A stretch of DNA of 64,000 nt. Origin: Bradyrhizobium diazoefficiens (GTDB lineage: Bacteria; Pseudomonadota; Alphaproteobacteria; Rhizobiales; Xanthobacteraceae). The notes below the pieces were generated by a model. It was not told the DNA's origin and searched no databases. It worked only from the letters and a program-made list of their open reading frames with translations. Positions 1 to 7,903 of this stretch are shown here, one piece after another. The DNA lies in the NCBI RefSeq assembly GCF_018131185.1, contig NZ_JAFCJE010000004.1:248001-312000 (forward strand). Reading direction: 5' to 3'. Made by a program: the position numbers and the translations under genes. Positions within the stretch are counted from its first letter, which is position 1; each line of letters starts with the position of its first letter.

Positions 1-72
1 ATCCGCACCGATGACGGTTTCGAAGTTCACTACGGCGTCACGCCGAACAGTCTGCCAGAGGAGGAGAACGCC

Positions 73-741
73 ATGGATAGCATCGCTGCCGCTCCCGAGA
101 ATTTCCTGTCCCGGGTCGGGCGCCTGATCGCCGGAATCGCCTACGACGCGATCGAGCAGGCGGAAGGCAAGAACAAGCTGAAGGTGGTCGGACAGGCCAT
201 CCGCGAGATCGAGCGCGCCGAGAGCGAGGCGCGCGATGCGCTCGCGGCCGCGCGGGCCGAGGAATACCGCCTCAACGCGCGTCGCAGCGAGATCGAGCGC
301 GCGATGACCGATCTTGCCGCCAAGATCGAGGGCGCGATCGCTGATGGCCGCGACGATCTCGCCCGCGCCGGGATTGCACGGCAGATGGACCTGGAGGCGC
401 AATTCGAGGTGCTCTCGCGGGCGATCGACGAGAACAACGAGAAGATCGAGCAGTCCGTCACGTCCCTCCGTGCCGTGCTATCGGCCCTCCAGGACGCCGA
501 GCAGCGCCGCGCCGACCTCGAAAAGAGCGAGGCGGTCGCAAGCCAGCAGGCTTCGACGTCGCCCCGCAAACCGGGCGGCAGCGCTGCGGCGGCGAAGGCG
601 TTGCGGGCGGGCAGGGCGGTGGCGCGGGCCACCGGTGTGCCGCCGGGCATCCCGTATTCGAGCGACATCGACGAGCTCAGCACGTTGCATCGCGACAGGG
701 AAATTGCAGCGAGGCTGGCCCGGTTGAAGTCGGGCTCCTGA
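73..741 (+). CDS. PspA/IM30-family membrane-stress protein
   Basis: 222 aa, almost entirely charged alpha-helix (about residues 30-155), with the PspA/IM30 coiled-coil pattern rich in Glu, Arg and Ala. The C-terminal third is a loose, basic tail. Family members polymerise on the cytoplasmic face of the inner membrane and protect it under stress. A strong Shine-Dalgarno (GAGGAGGAG, 58-66) sits 6 nt before ATG 73. However, the same frame stays open to the window edge with good codon use, so a longer protein cannot be excluded. It is followed after 10 nt by a YqiJ-like gene and then a flotillin gene, so a three-gene operon is likely. Family call is firm; the start is less so. Confidence 0.8.
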   Translation: MDSIAAAPENFLSRVGRLIAGIAYDAIEQAEGKNKLKVVGQAIREIERAESEARDALAAARAEEYRLNARRSEIERAMTDLAAKIEGAIADGRDDLARAGIARQMDLEAQFEVLSRAIDENNEKIEQSVTSLRAVLSALQDAEQRRADLEKSEAVASQQASTSPRKPGGSAAAAKALRAGRAVARATGVPPGIPYSSDIDELSTLHRDREIAARLARLKSGS

Positions 742-751
742 GTGCCGTGTC

Positions 752-1414
752 ATGAGCGCTCTGCTCGAACACGTCATGTCCCCGGAGGTCAGGCCGTTCG
801 CGATCGCAGCGGCCATGATCGTCATCGTCGGCTCGATCGAGGCAATCTCGATGCTGGTCGGAGCTTCGCTGAGCGAAATGCTCGGCACCAACATCGATTT
901 CGCTCACCCCAGCGACAACGGCGTGATCAGCGCCATCTCCTGGATCAATGCCGGCGGCGTGCCGCTCTTGATCTTCCTGCTGCTGCTGCTCGGCGCCTTC
1001 TCCATTACCGGCTTCCTGATCCAGGACATCGCGCGGATGGTGGCCGGTCCCTTGCCGGCGACGCTCGCCTCCGTCGGGGCCGTCGTGGTCTCGGTTCCGC
1101 TGGTCCGTACCGCCAGCAGGGTCATCGCGCGGGTCATTCCCAAGGACGAGAGCTACGCCGTCGGCTTGGGGGATCTCGTCGGCCGCATCGGTGAGGTCGT
1201 CATCGGCCCGCTGGACCAGGGTCCGCCCGGCCGCGTCAGCGTCGCCGACATCCACGGCAACCGTCACTTCGTCTCGGCGGTCGCAGCACCTTCATCATCA
1301 CCGTTGCCGCAGGGAACCTTGGTTCTCCTGGTCGATCGCGACGGCACCCGCTTCGTGGCGGTGAAGGCCGACGATGAACTCAAGCCGTCCAAGCCACCTC
1401 TAAGCAGCAGCTAG
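752..1414 (+). CDS. YqiJ/NfeD-like OB-fold inner-membrane protein
   Basis: 220 aa. Hydrophobic segments lie at about residues 15-38 and 65-125, including a run of leucines near residue 75. The soluble C-terminal part (about 135-205) is beta-rich with a GRIGEVVIGPLD stretch typical of OB-fold domains of the NfeD/YqiJ type. Proteins of this type are encoded next to flotillins and are thought to anchor or partner them in membrane microdomains. Here it lies 10 nt after the PspA-like gene and 20 nt before the flotillin gene, the yqiJ-yqiK order known from Escherichia coli. The function is inferred from family and context. Confidence 0.8.
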   Translation: MSALLEHVMSPEVRPFAIAAAMIVIVGSIEAISMLVGASLSEMLGTNIDFAHPSDNGVISAISWINAGGVPLLIFLLLLLGAFSITGFLIQDIARMVAGPLPATLASVGAVVVSVPLVRTASRVIARVIPKDESYAVGLGDLVGRIGEVVIGPLDQGPPGRVSVADIHGNRHFVSAVAAPSSSPLPQGTLVLLVDRDGTRFVAVKADDELKPSKPPLSSS

Positions 1415-1434
1415 ATCATTCATTGGAGAAAGTC

Positions 1435-3129
1435 ATGTTCGACATCGCAGTCCCGGCCATGATCGGCGTCGCGCTGATCGTCGTCCTCGGGATCGTCTTC
1501 ACCATCCTCTACAAGCGCGCCACGCGTGACGAAGCCTTCGTGCGCACCGGACTCGGCGGCAAAAGGGTCGTGCTCGACGGCGGAGCCATGATCCTGCCGA
1601 TCTTCCACTCCTATGCCAGCGTCAATCTGAAGACGCTGCGGCTCACCGTGGAACGCAAGGAGCGGGAATCCCTGATCACCAAGGACCGCCTGCGCGTCGA
1701 CATCGTTGCCGAATTCTATGTGCGCGTCCGCCCCGACGATGAGAGTATCGCGCTTGCGAGCCAGACGCTGGGTGCGCTGACCAACGACGCCGAAGCCCTG
1801 CGCAACCAGGTCGAGGCGAAATTCGTCGACGGCCTGCGCTCGGTGGCGGCGACCATGAGCATCCTCGAACTCCAGGAGAAGCGCTCGGACTTCGTCAAGC
1901 ACGTGCAGGCGACAGTCGAGTCCGACGTCAAATCCAACGGCCTCGAGCTCGAATCCGTGTCGCTCACGAAGCTCGACCAGACAGACGTCAAGTTCTTCAA
2001 CCCGGAAAACTTCTTCGACGCCGAAGGTCTCACCCAACTCAAGACGGTCACCGAGACCCGGCGGCGCGACCGCAATGCCATCGTGCGCGACAACGAGGTG
2101 GCGATCGCGCAAAAGGACCTCGAGGCGCGCCAGCAGACCCTCGGCATCGAGCGGACCAAGAAGGAAGCCGAGCTCTCCCAGGAGCGCGACATCGCCAACA
2201 AGACCGCGAGCACGCGGGCCGAGGTCGCGACCGCGACGCAGACGGCGCGCCTCACCGAGGAAAATGCCCGGATCGACACCGACCGTGCCGTTGCCGAGAA
2301 GGAGGCGGGCGCCAAGCAGGTCAAGGAAACCGCGGTGATCGAGTCGGATCTGGCGATCAACAAGCGCAAGACCGACGCGCAGCGCGAGATCCAGATCGCT
2401 ACCCAGGAGAACGAGATCCAGATCGCGGCCAAGAGCAAAGAGACCTCGGAAGCCGTCACCGAAGCCAAGACCGCCGAAGCGCTCGCAGTCTCGGCGGAGG
2501 AAAAGGTCGTCACCGCGCGGGCCGTCGAGGTCGCCGATCGCGCCCGTCTCACTCAGGTGCTCGCCGCGCGGACCGAGGCCGAGCGCAAATCGACCGAGCT
2601 GATCGTCGCGGCCGAGGCCGAGAAGAAGGCCTCGCTCGATCGCGCCGAGGCCGTCAAGACGCTGGCCACCGCCGAAGCCGAATCCAACAAGATCAAGGCC
2701 GTGGGCGTCCGCAACATTGGTGAGGCCGAGGCCGCCGTCATCACCATGAAAAACGAGGCGCAGAACAAGCTCGGCAGCAACGTCATCGACTTCGAGATCG
2801 CCAAGAAGCGGATCGAGACGATGCCGGCGGCGCTGGCCGAGATGGTCAAGCCCATCGCCAACCTCAAGGACGTCCGTATCCTGCACACCGGCGGCGCATT
2901 CGGGGGCAACGGGGCCGGCGGAGGCAATGTCGGCTTCGGTGAAGGGCTCGCCGGCGAGCTGCTCAAGGTGCACGCGCTGCGTCCGATGATCGACGAGATC
3001 CTGCGCCAGAGCGGCTTTGCGCCCGGCGACGATCCCGTGCAGGCGCTGGTCGGCGCCGTGACCGGGAAGAGCAACGGCGCCGCCGTACCGGCGCGGGCGC
3101 CGGGAAAGACAGACGCCGCCGACCTATGA
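1435..3129 (+). CDS. flotillin-family protein (YqiK-like)
   Basis: 564 aa. One N-terminal membrane segment (about residues 5-25) is followed by an SPFH/band-7 domain (about 40-200). A very long Ala/Glu/Lys heptad region (about 200-450) is the flotillin coiled coil, and a Gly-rich stretch (near 485-510) leads to a short C-terminal domain. Flotillins oligomerise into membrane scaffolds. ATG 1435 is preferred over in-frame TTG 1423 because GGAGAA (1425-1430) is a well-placed ribosome site for 1435. As last gene of the PspA-YqiJ-flotillin set it suggests a membrane-integrity module. Confidence 0.88.
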   Translation: MFDIAVPAMIGVALIVVLGIVFTILYKRATRDEAFVRTGLGGKRVVLDGGAMILPIFHSYASVNLKTLRLTVERKERESLITKDRLRVDIVAEFYVRVRPDDESIALASQTLGALTNDAEALRNQVEAKFVDGLRSVAATMSILELQEKRSDFVKHVQATVESDVKSNGLELESVSLTKLDQTDVKFFNPENFFDAEGLTQLKTVTETRRRDRNAIVRDNEVAIAQKDLEARQQTLGIERTKKEAELSQERDIANKTASTRAEVATATQTARLTEENARIDTDRAVAEKEAGAKQVKETAVIESDLAINKRKTDAQREIQIATQENEIQIAAKSKETSEAVTEAKTAEALAVSAEEKVVTARAVEVADRARLTQVLAARTEAERKSTELIVAAEAEKKASLDRAEAVKTLATAEAESNKIKAVGVRNIGEAEAAVITMKNEAQNKLGSNVIDFEIAKKRIETMPAALAEMVKPIANLKDVRILHTGGAFGGNGAGGGNVGFGEGLAGELLKVHALRPMIDEILRQSGFAPGDDPVQALVGAVTGKSNGAAVPARAPGKTDAADL

Positions 3130-3337
3130 ATGCCCGTTCATTGCTGCGGAGAATTCGAAACGATAAACAGGTTGGGCGCGTCTCGCGTCGCGCAAACGTC
3201 CCGGAGTGCAGATCGGTCGTGTCCTGAACCTTTCGATCGCGCTCCGGGCGTGTCTGGAGGCAACGCATCGGGTTGCCGCGGCGCCTGCGCCGATCGACGC
3301 CAGGCGCCGAGGCCTGTTTCGATCGGAGGATTTTCAC

Positions 3338-3706
3338 GTGAAGTATTTTCTGTCTGGATTGGTCGCGATCGGTCTTTCGATCGCCGCCATGCCGTCATTC
3401 GCGGCCGACGCCCGCAACGTCACCGTCGTCAACGAGACCGGCTATGCCATCAAATTCCTGGGCTTCAACGCGCCGGATGACGGCCTGGACGAGTGGGACA
3501 ACGAGCTCGAGAAGGTGCTCCAGAACCAAGCCAGCACCTATGTCGAGTTCGACGAGGACGACGAGGGCTGTGTCTGGAACATCCGCGTCGACTGGCAGAG
3601 CTACGACGAGGCGGTGCTCTGGAAGAACGTCAACCTCTGCAAGATGACCGCGCTTCGGCTGCGCTACGATCCCGGCACCAAGACCACCTCCTTCCTCGCG
3701 GAATAG
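3338..3706 (+). CDS. small exported acidic protein, unknown function
   Basis: 122 aa beginning at GTG 3338, chosen because GGAGGA (3325-3330) lies 7 nt upstream and a clean signal peptide follows: Lys-Tyr, a hydrophobic core, and a probable cut after SFAA near residue 23. The mature part is acidic (Asp/Glu-rich around residues 45-70) and has two Cys (near 70 and 96) that could form a disulfide in the periplasm. I do not recognise the family. It is separated from the flotillin gene by 208 nt and followed by a long inverted repeat, so it is probably its own unit. Confidence 0.72.
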   Translation: MKYFLSGLVAIGLSIAAMPSFAADARNVTVVNETGYAIKFLGFNAPDDGLDEWDNELEKVLQNQASTYVEFDEDDEGCVWNIRVDWQSYDEAVLWKNVNLCKMTALRLRYDPGTKTTSFLAE

Positions 3707-3716
3707 CGCCGGCTGA

Positions 3717-3769
3717 CATCGTCCGGAGGATGGGCCGTTCGGTCCTTCCTCAAGTACGTTCGGACGATG
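3717..3769 (+). terminator. stem-loop after small exported protein gene
   Basis: CATCGTCCG (3717-3725) pairs perfectly with CGGACGATG (3761-3769). The intervening 35 nt contain a second partly paired stretch, so an extended hairpin is likely. It starts 10 nt after the upstream stop codon. There is no clear T-run, so termination is inferred from placement. Confidence 0.45.
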
Positions 3770-3782
3770 ACGAATTCGTCCT

Positions 3783-3810
3783 TTGCAAGCGCAAGCGGCT
3801 TTGTTATACG
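3783..3810 (+). promoter_or_regulatory. candidate sigma-70-type promoter of tRNA-Asn
   Basis: TTGCAA (3783-3788) and TATACG (3805-3810) are separated by 16 nt and lie about 30 nt before the mature tRNA 5' end. This is a by-eye match to housekeeping promoter consensus and is not proven. Confidence 0.35.
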
Positions 3811-3840
3811 CAGCCGCGCGCGAACGACTGGTTCGCCTTT

Positions 3841-3915
3841 TCCTCGGTAGCTCAGCGGTAGAGCATCCGACTGTTAATCGGATGGTCGCTGGTTCGAATC
3901 CAGCCCGGGGAGCCA
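3841..3915 (+). tRNA. tRNA-Asn (anticodon GUU)
   Basis: Full cloverleaf of 75 nt. The acceptor stem TCCTCGG (3841-3847) pairs with CCGGGGA (3905-3911, one G-U pair). The anticodon stem TCCGA/TCGGA encloses loop CTGTTAA with anticodon GTT at 3873-3875. GGTTCGAATCC is the T-arm, and CCA is encoded at 3913-3915. It decodes AAC/AAU. I found no duplicated 3' end nearby that would mark an integrated element. Confidence 0.97.
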
Positions 3916-4128
3916 AATCCTGCTGCAAATTCAATGAGATATGGTCGCACCCTCATGCGGCGCACAACCTCGTTGGACTGATTTCTGAGCAGCGCGCCCA
4001 CGATCCCCGACTGGAATCGCATTCAAGCAGATGTGTGCATGGGCGTCGTCGCGCCATGTGGGCGGCGCCAAATCGACTCAATTGAAATCGAGCTTCGCAA
4101 CTGCCGGGTTTTTACGGAGCTGATTCCC

Positions 4129-4302
4129 ATGCCAGACATCCAGGTCGACCACATGGCCCCCTCGATTCTGCCGGCCGACATTCCCGAACTCAGCGATGAC
4201 GAATGCCTCGCCTGCCTGGCGCGCGCGGTCGAGACACCCGACTCGGCGCGGCTGGACGAGGTCGCGGCTCTGATCGGGCGCCTTGCGGTCGCAATCGAAT
4301 AA
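4129..4302 (+). CDS. small hypothetical protein (57 aa)
   Basis: 57 aa, acidic and mostly helical, beginning at ATG 4129 with GGAG at 4116-4119. The reading frame is open further upstream, but the ribosome site and codon use favour this start. It contains a Cys-x-x-Cys pair (DDECLACLAR, near residues 26-33) that could bind metal or be redox active. No family recognised. It lies between tRNA-Asn and the Pcm-like gene and overlaps only the improbable long form of the latter. Confidence 0.5.
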   Translation: MPDIQVDHMAPSILPADIPELSDDECLACLARAVETPDSARLDEVAALIGRLAVAIE

Positions 4303-4441
4303 TCGTTCCGGCCCCGGGGCTGCGGTAAGATGCGGAAGCCTTGGTCTCGAAGGCCAATGGCCGTGTTGCGTTTTGGCCGGGCATGTTCCAAAGATGCCGC
4401 CAACTTTGGTTCGCGGCATTGCCGCATTGCAGGGTCCGCAA

Positions 4442-5104
4442 ATGTCCGGTTTCTCGACCGCGCGCCTCAAAATGGTCGATGGCCAGGTGCGCACCAGTGA
4501 CGTCACCGATCGTCGTGTTCTCGATGCCATGCTCACGGTTCCGCGGGAGGCATTCGTACCGGCCGGCAGGCAGGCGCTGGCCTATCTCGACCTCGACCTC
4601 GACGTGAGCGAGGGCGCAGCCAAGCGCTTCCTGATCAAGCCGCAACTGACCGGCAAGCTGCTTCAGGCCGCCGAAATCGGCGAGGGTGACAACGTGCTGG
4701 TGGTCGGCTGCGCCACGGGATATCTCGCCGCGCTGACGGCCAGGCTGGCACGCCAGGTGACGGCAACGGAATGCGATTCGGCTCTGGCCGCGAAAGCCAA
4801 GGATGCCTTCGCAGCCCTCGGGCTCGCCAATGTGACCTGCAAGGCCGCAGCCTGCACCGAAGGCGATCCTACCGCTGCTCCCTATGACGTGATCATCCTC
4901 AATGGCGCTGCCGAGGTGATGCCGGGGGCGCTGCTCGGGCAGCTGAAGGAGGGCGGGCGTCTGGTGGGGGTTTCGGCCGAATCTCGGCCCCCTCGGGCCA
5001 TGATCGTGACCCGTACCCACGGTGAATTCGGCCATCGAACCCTGTTCGACGCTGCCGCTCCGGTCCTTCCCGGCCTGGCGCGGGCGGCCGCCTTCGTCTT
5101 CTGA
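4442..5104 (+). CDS. protein-L-isoaspartate O-methyltransferase family protein
   Basis: 220 aa from ATG 4442. This start gives the usual family length and begins at the conserved N-terminal helix (RLKMVDGQVR). The SAM-binding glycine-rich motif I reads NVLVVGCATGYLAAL (about residues 81-95), followed by an acidic residue at the end of beta-2 and the PYDVIILNGA motif. The family repairs isoaspartyl damage using S-adenosylmethionine. This branch departs from classical Pcm (VLVVGC for VLEIGT), so substrate is less sure than fold. It sits upstream of tolC, as is common in related genomes. Confidence 0.82.
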   Translation: MSGFSTARLKMVDGQVRTSDVTDRRVLDAMLTVPREAFVPAGRQALAYLDLDLDVSEGAAKRFLIKPQLTGKLLQAAEIGEGDNVLVVGCATGYLAALTARLARQVTATECDSALAAKAKDAFAALGLANVTCKAAACTEGDPTAAPYDVIILNGAAEVMPGALLGQLKEGGRLVGVSAESRPPRAMIVTRTHGEFGHRTLFDAAAPVLPGLARAAAFVF

Positions 5105-5290
5105 CAGCCCAAAACCAGCTAAAATCCCGTTCTGAATCAGAAGTGTGGCCGGGATGCTGCACGTGAAGAGTTTCCACCGAGAACTACCCTCAGGTGGTTC
5201 CGTCGCGCTTGACCGCGTCCTATGTTGCGGCGGGGCAGCGACTCCACTCGTAGACGGTACCCAGCTCGCGGGCACGAGCCGGGCGTTAGA

Positions 5291-6694
5291 ATGAACGGAA
5301 TTTTTGGGATGCATGGGGTGAAGCTCTTCACCGGAGCTGCGGTTTCGGTCCTGTTGCTCGCACTTGCCGGGCCGACGCCTGCCTTGGCGGATACGATCGA
5401 GTCTGCGCTGGTACGCGCCTATCAGAACAATCCGCAGCTCAACGCACAGCGTGCCCAGGTGCGCTCGACTGACGAAAACGTGCCGCAGGCCTTGTCCGGT
5501 TATCGCCCCAGGGTCTCGCTGACGGCGAGCGGCGGTTATCAGTACTCGGACTTCAAGAGTGCCTCTACCAGCGATCCCGTTAACGGCACGGGCATTCCCC
5601 GAAGCGTCGGACTGACTGCCTCCCAGACGCTGTACAACGGCAACCAGACCGCCAACAGGACGCGCGCGGCGGAGAGTCAGGTTTCCGGCGCTCGCGAGGC
5701 GTTGCGCAGTCTCGATCAAAGCGTGCTGCTCCAGGCCGCCACGACCTACATGGATTATCTGCGCGACGCGGCGACGCTCGAAGTCCAGCGCAGCAACGTG
5801 CGGGTGCTCGAGCAGACGCTCAAGCAGACCCGTGACCGCTTCAACGTGGGCGAAGTCACGCGCACCGACGTAGCGCAATCGGAAGCACAGCTGGCGGCCG
5901 GCAGAACGCAGGCTCTGACTGCCGAATCGAACCTCAATACGACCCGTGCGAACTTCCGCCGCATCATCGGCAACGAGCCGACGAACTTGGCGCCCGGCTC
6001 GCCTGTCGATCGTTTCCTGCCCGCGACGCTCGCCACGGCGGTCCAGCTCGGCCTTGTCGAGCATCCCAACGTCACGGCCGCCATGTTCGGCATCGACGTC
6101 AACTTCCTGCAGGTCAAGGTCGCCGAGGGCGCTCTGCTGCCGACGGTCACCCTGCAGGCGAGCGCGAGCCAAGCCTACGAGCAATCCTTGATCCAGTATC
6201 GGGCATTCACCGCGTCCGCGGTGGCGCAGATCTCGGTGCCGATCTATCAGGGCGGCGGCGAATATTCGCTGATCCGCCAGTCCAAGGAAAACCTGGCGCA
6301 GCAACGTCTCAACCTTGAAAACACGCGGGATCAGACCCGCGCCACCATCGTCCAGTGGTGGGGTTCGTTGCAGGCCGGCAAGGCGCAGGTGCAATCCGCC
6401 CAAGCGCAAGTGACGGCGTCAGAGATCGCGCTGAACGGCGTGCGCGAAGAAGCCAAGGCCGGCCAGCGTACCACGCTCGACGTGCTCAACGCGCAGCAGG
6501 CGTTGGTCAACGCGCGCGTGGCGCTGGTGACCGCGCAGCACGACCGTGTCGTCGCATCCTACAACGTCCTCGCCGCCGTCGGCCGTCTCACGCCGCAGGT
6601 CCTCGGCCTTTCGACCACGGTTTATGATGCGAGCGTTCACTACCATCAGGTCCGCGACAGCTGGGCCGGCGTGCGTACGCCTGACGGGCGCTGA
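5291..6694 (+). CDS. tolC: TolC-family outer-membrane efflux protein
   Basis: 467 aa from ATG 5291. A hydrophobic signal peptide (about residues 8-35, ending near ALA-DT) precedes two tandem outer-membrane efflux protein repeats of long amphipathic helices with alternating beta-strands (for example DTIESALVRAYQNNPQLNAQ at the start of repeat one). TolC trimers form the channel-tunnel that links inner-membrane pumps and type I secretion to the outside. A strong inverted repeat 15 nt after the stop ends the unit. No inner-membrane pump is encoded next to it, which is usual for a shared TolC. Confidence 0.93.
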   Translation: MNGIFGMHGVKLFTGAAVSVLLLALAGPTPALADTIESALVRAYQNNPQLNAQRAQVRSTDENVPQALSGYRPRVSLTASGGYQYSDFKSASTSDPVNGTGIPRSVGLTASQTLYNGNQTANRTRAAESQVSGAREALRSLDQSVLLQAATTYMDYLRDAATLEVQRSNVRVLEQTLKQTRDRFNVGEVTRTDVAQSEAQLAAGRTQALTAESNLNTTRANFRRIIGNEPTNLAPGSPVDRFLPATLATAVQLGLVEHPNVTAAMFGIDVNFLQVKVAEGALLPTVTLQASASQAYEQSLIQYRAFTASAVAQISVPIYQGGGEYSLIRQSKENLAQQRLNLENTRDQTRATIVQWWGSLQAGKAQVQSAQAQVTASEIALNGVREEAKAGQRTTLDVLNAQQALVNARVALVTAQHDRVVASYNVLAAVGRLTPQVLGLSTTVYDASVHYHQVRDSWAGVRTPDGR

Positions 6695-6708
6695 TTCCCC
6701 GTAGTCAT

Positions 6709-6742
6709 CCGGTCGGCCTCGCGAATAGCCGAGGCCGATCGG
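6709..6742 (+). terminator. terminator-like hairpin after tolC
   Basis: CCGGTCGGCCTCG (6709-6721) pairs with CGAGGCCGATCGG (6730-6742), 12 of 13 positions, with an 8-nt loop. It is followed by a T-containing stretch but not a true T-run. Placement right after tolC suggests transcription termination. Confidence 0.6.
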
Positions 6743-6999
6743 TGCTTTGCTTGCAATCATCAAAATCCCTGACATAGCCTTGCCGAGACAATGCGGGTCG
6801 ATTCGCCCCGCGTTGATGCCGTATGCGTAAAGCTCGAGTGCCGGGGGCAGGGGCGCACCGCTGCACGTTGAGCCGTGATCTGGGGACAAGTCGGGCTGCC
6901 GCGACGAAAATGTCGGGGCTCCCGTTGCGGAACCGGCCAATCCTGTCGTGCTTGGTGTAAAACAGCGCATGCGAGGGCGTTGATGATGTGGAGTCGGAG
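6743..6999. other. intergenic region between tolC hairpin and popZ
   Basis: The 305-nt gap between tolC and popZ holds the tolC hairpin and then this stretch, which should contain the popZ promoter. I see no convincing coding frame. GTG 6988 is an alternative in-frame start for popZ. Confidence 0.4.
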
Positions 7000-7776
7000 A
7001 TGACGCAGCCTGCAAAGGTCACAGAACCCTCGATGGAGGAGATTCTGGCCTCGATCCGGCGCATCATTGCCGACGATGAGGCCAAGCCGCCGCCGGCTGA
7101 GACCGCCAAGCCCGAGAAAGCCGCGGCACCGGCCACACCGCCGAAGCCACAGGCGATGAACGACATTCCACCATCCAAAGTCGCACCGGCCGCCGCCAAG
7201 CCTGTCGCCGAGAAGCCCGTGCCGCCACCGGCAGCAAAGCCCGCTCCAGCGCCGCCACCCGCGCCTGCGGCGGATGCGTCCAACAACCAGGACGACATCG
7301 ACGCGCTGCTGGCGGGGCTCGATGCGGCCACGCCTGCGCCCGAGGTCCGTGCGCCAGAACCCGAACCTGAGCCCGAACCCGACGTGCTCGAGTTGACCGA
7401 CGAGATGGCGATGGATCCGACACCGCCTCCGCCGCCACCGAGCTTCCGGAAGGTCGAGCCGCGCGACGATCTCGAATTCGCCGAATCGCCTCCGCCGCGT
7501 CCAACGCCGCCGCCGTCCTATGCGCCGGTGGATTTCGATGCCCCGCCGCTGCCGCCGCAGCAGCCCATGCTCGCGCAGTCGACGGTCTCGGCGGTCGAAT
7601 CCGCCTTCAACTCCCTGGCCCATACGGTGCTCAGCAGCAATGCGCGGACGCTGGAGGATCTGGTCAAGGAGATGCTGCGTCCGATGCTGAAATCCTGGCT
7701 CGACGACAATTTGCCGGGCCTGGTTGAACGCATCGTGAAGGCCGAAATCGAGCGGGTCTCGCGCGGCGGCCGCTGA
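7000..7776 (+). CDS. popZ: PopZ-like polar organizing protein (DUF2497)
   Basis: 258 aa. It has the three-part PopZ architecture: a short conserved N-terminal helix (SMEEILASIRRIIADDE), a long Pro/Ala/Glu-rich disordered middle (about residues 25-180), and a conserved helical C-terminal domain (LKSWLDDNLPGLVERIVKAE). PopZ assembles into a polar matrix that binds chromosome-partition and cell-cycle proteins in alphaproteobacteria. ATG 7000 is preferred over GTG 6988 because it begins with the expected MTQPAK-type N-terminus. Its place upstream of valS matches other alphaproteobacterial genomes. Confidence 0.88.
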   Translation: MTQPAKVTEPSMEEILASIRRIIADDEAKPPPAETAKPEKAAAPATPPKPQAMNDIPPSKVAPAAAKPVAEKPVPPPAAKPAPAPPPAPAADASNNQDDIDALLAGLDAATPAPEVRAPEPEPEPEPDVLELTDEMAMDPTPPPPPPSFRKVEPRDDLEFAESPPPRPTPPPSYAPVDFDAPPLPPQQPMLAQSTVSAVESAFNSLAHTVLSSNARTLEDLVKEMLRPMLKSWLDDNLPGLVERIVKAEIERVSRGGR

Positions 7777-7903
7777 GAGCGGCGGTTCGGCCCCGATATA
7801 GCCCTGCTCCCGTGGTATATTCGGCCTGCGGACCGGGCCGAATGCCCTTTGCCGCTGAGCTTCCCGTTGACTTGATCCGCCCGCGCGGCTTTCTAACGAC
7901 CCC

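Noticed and set aside
1420-2973. 517-codon minus-strand frame opposite the flotillin gene
   Set aside because: Asp/Leu/Gly-rich shadow frame of a coiled-coil gene; no start signal or family pattern.
3841-3915. tRNA-Asn as an attachment site for an integrated element
   Set aside because: No integrase gene or repeated tRNA 3' end within the window; flanking genes are housekeeping.
5181-5200. hairpin GAACTACC/GGTGGTTC before tolC
   Set aside because: Eight pairs including a wobble, without T-run or clear context; too weak to list.
4190-6409. 739-codon minus-strand frame opposite the Pcm-like and tolC genes
   Set aside because: Composition-driven antisense frame of GC-rich genes; low-complexity Arg/Gly/Leu product with no family features.
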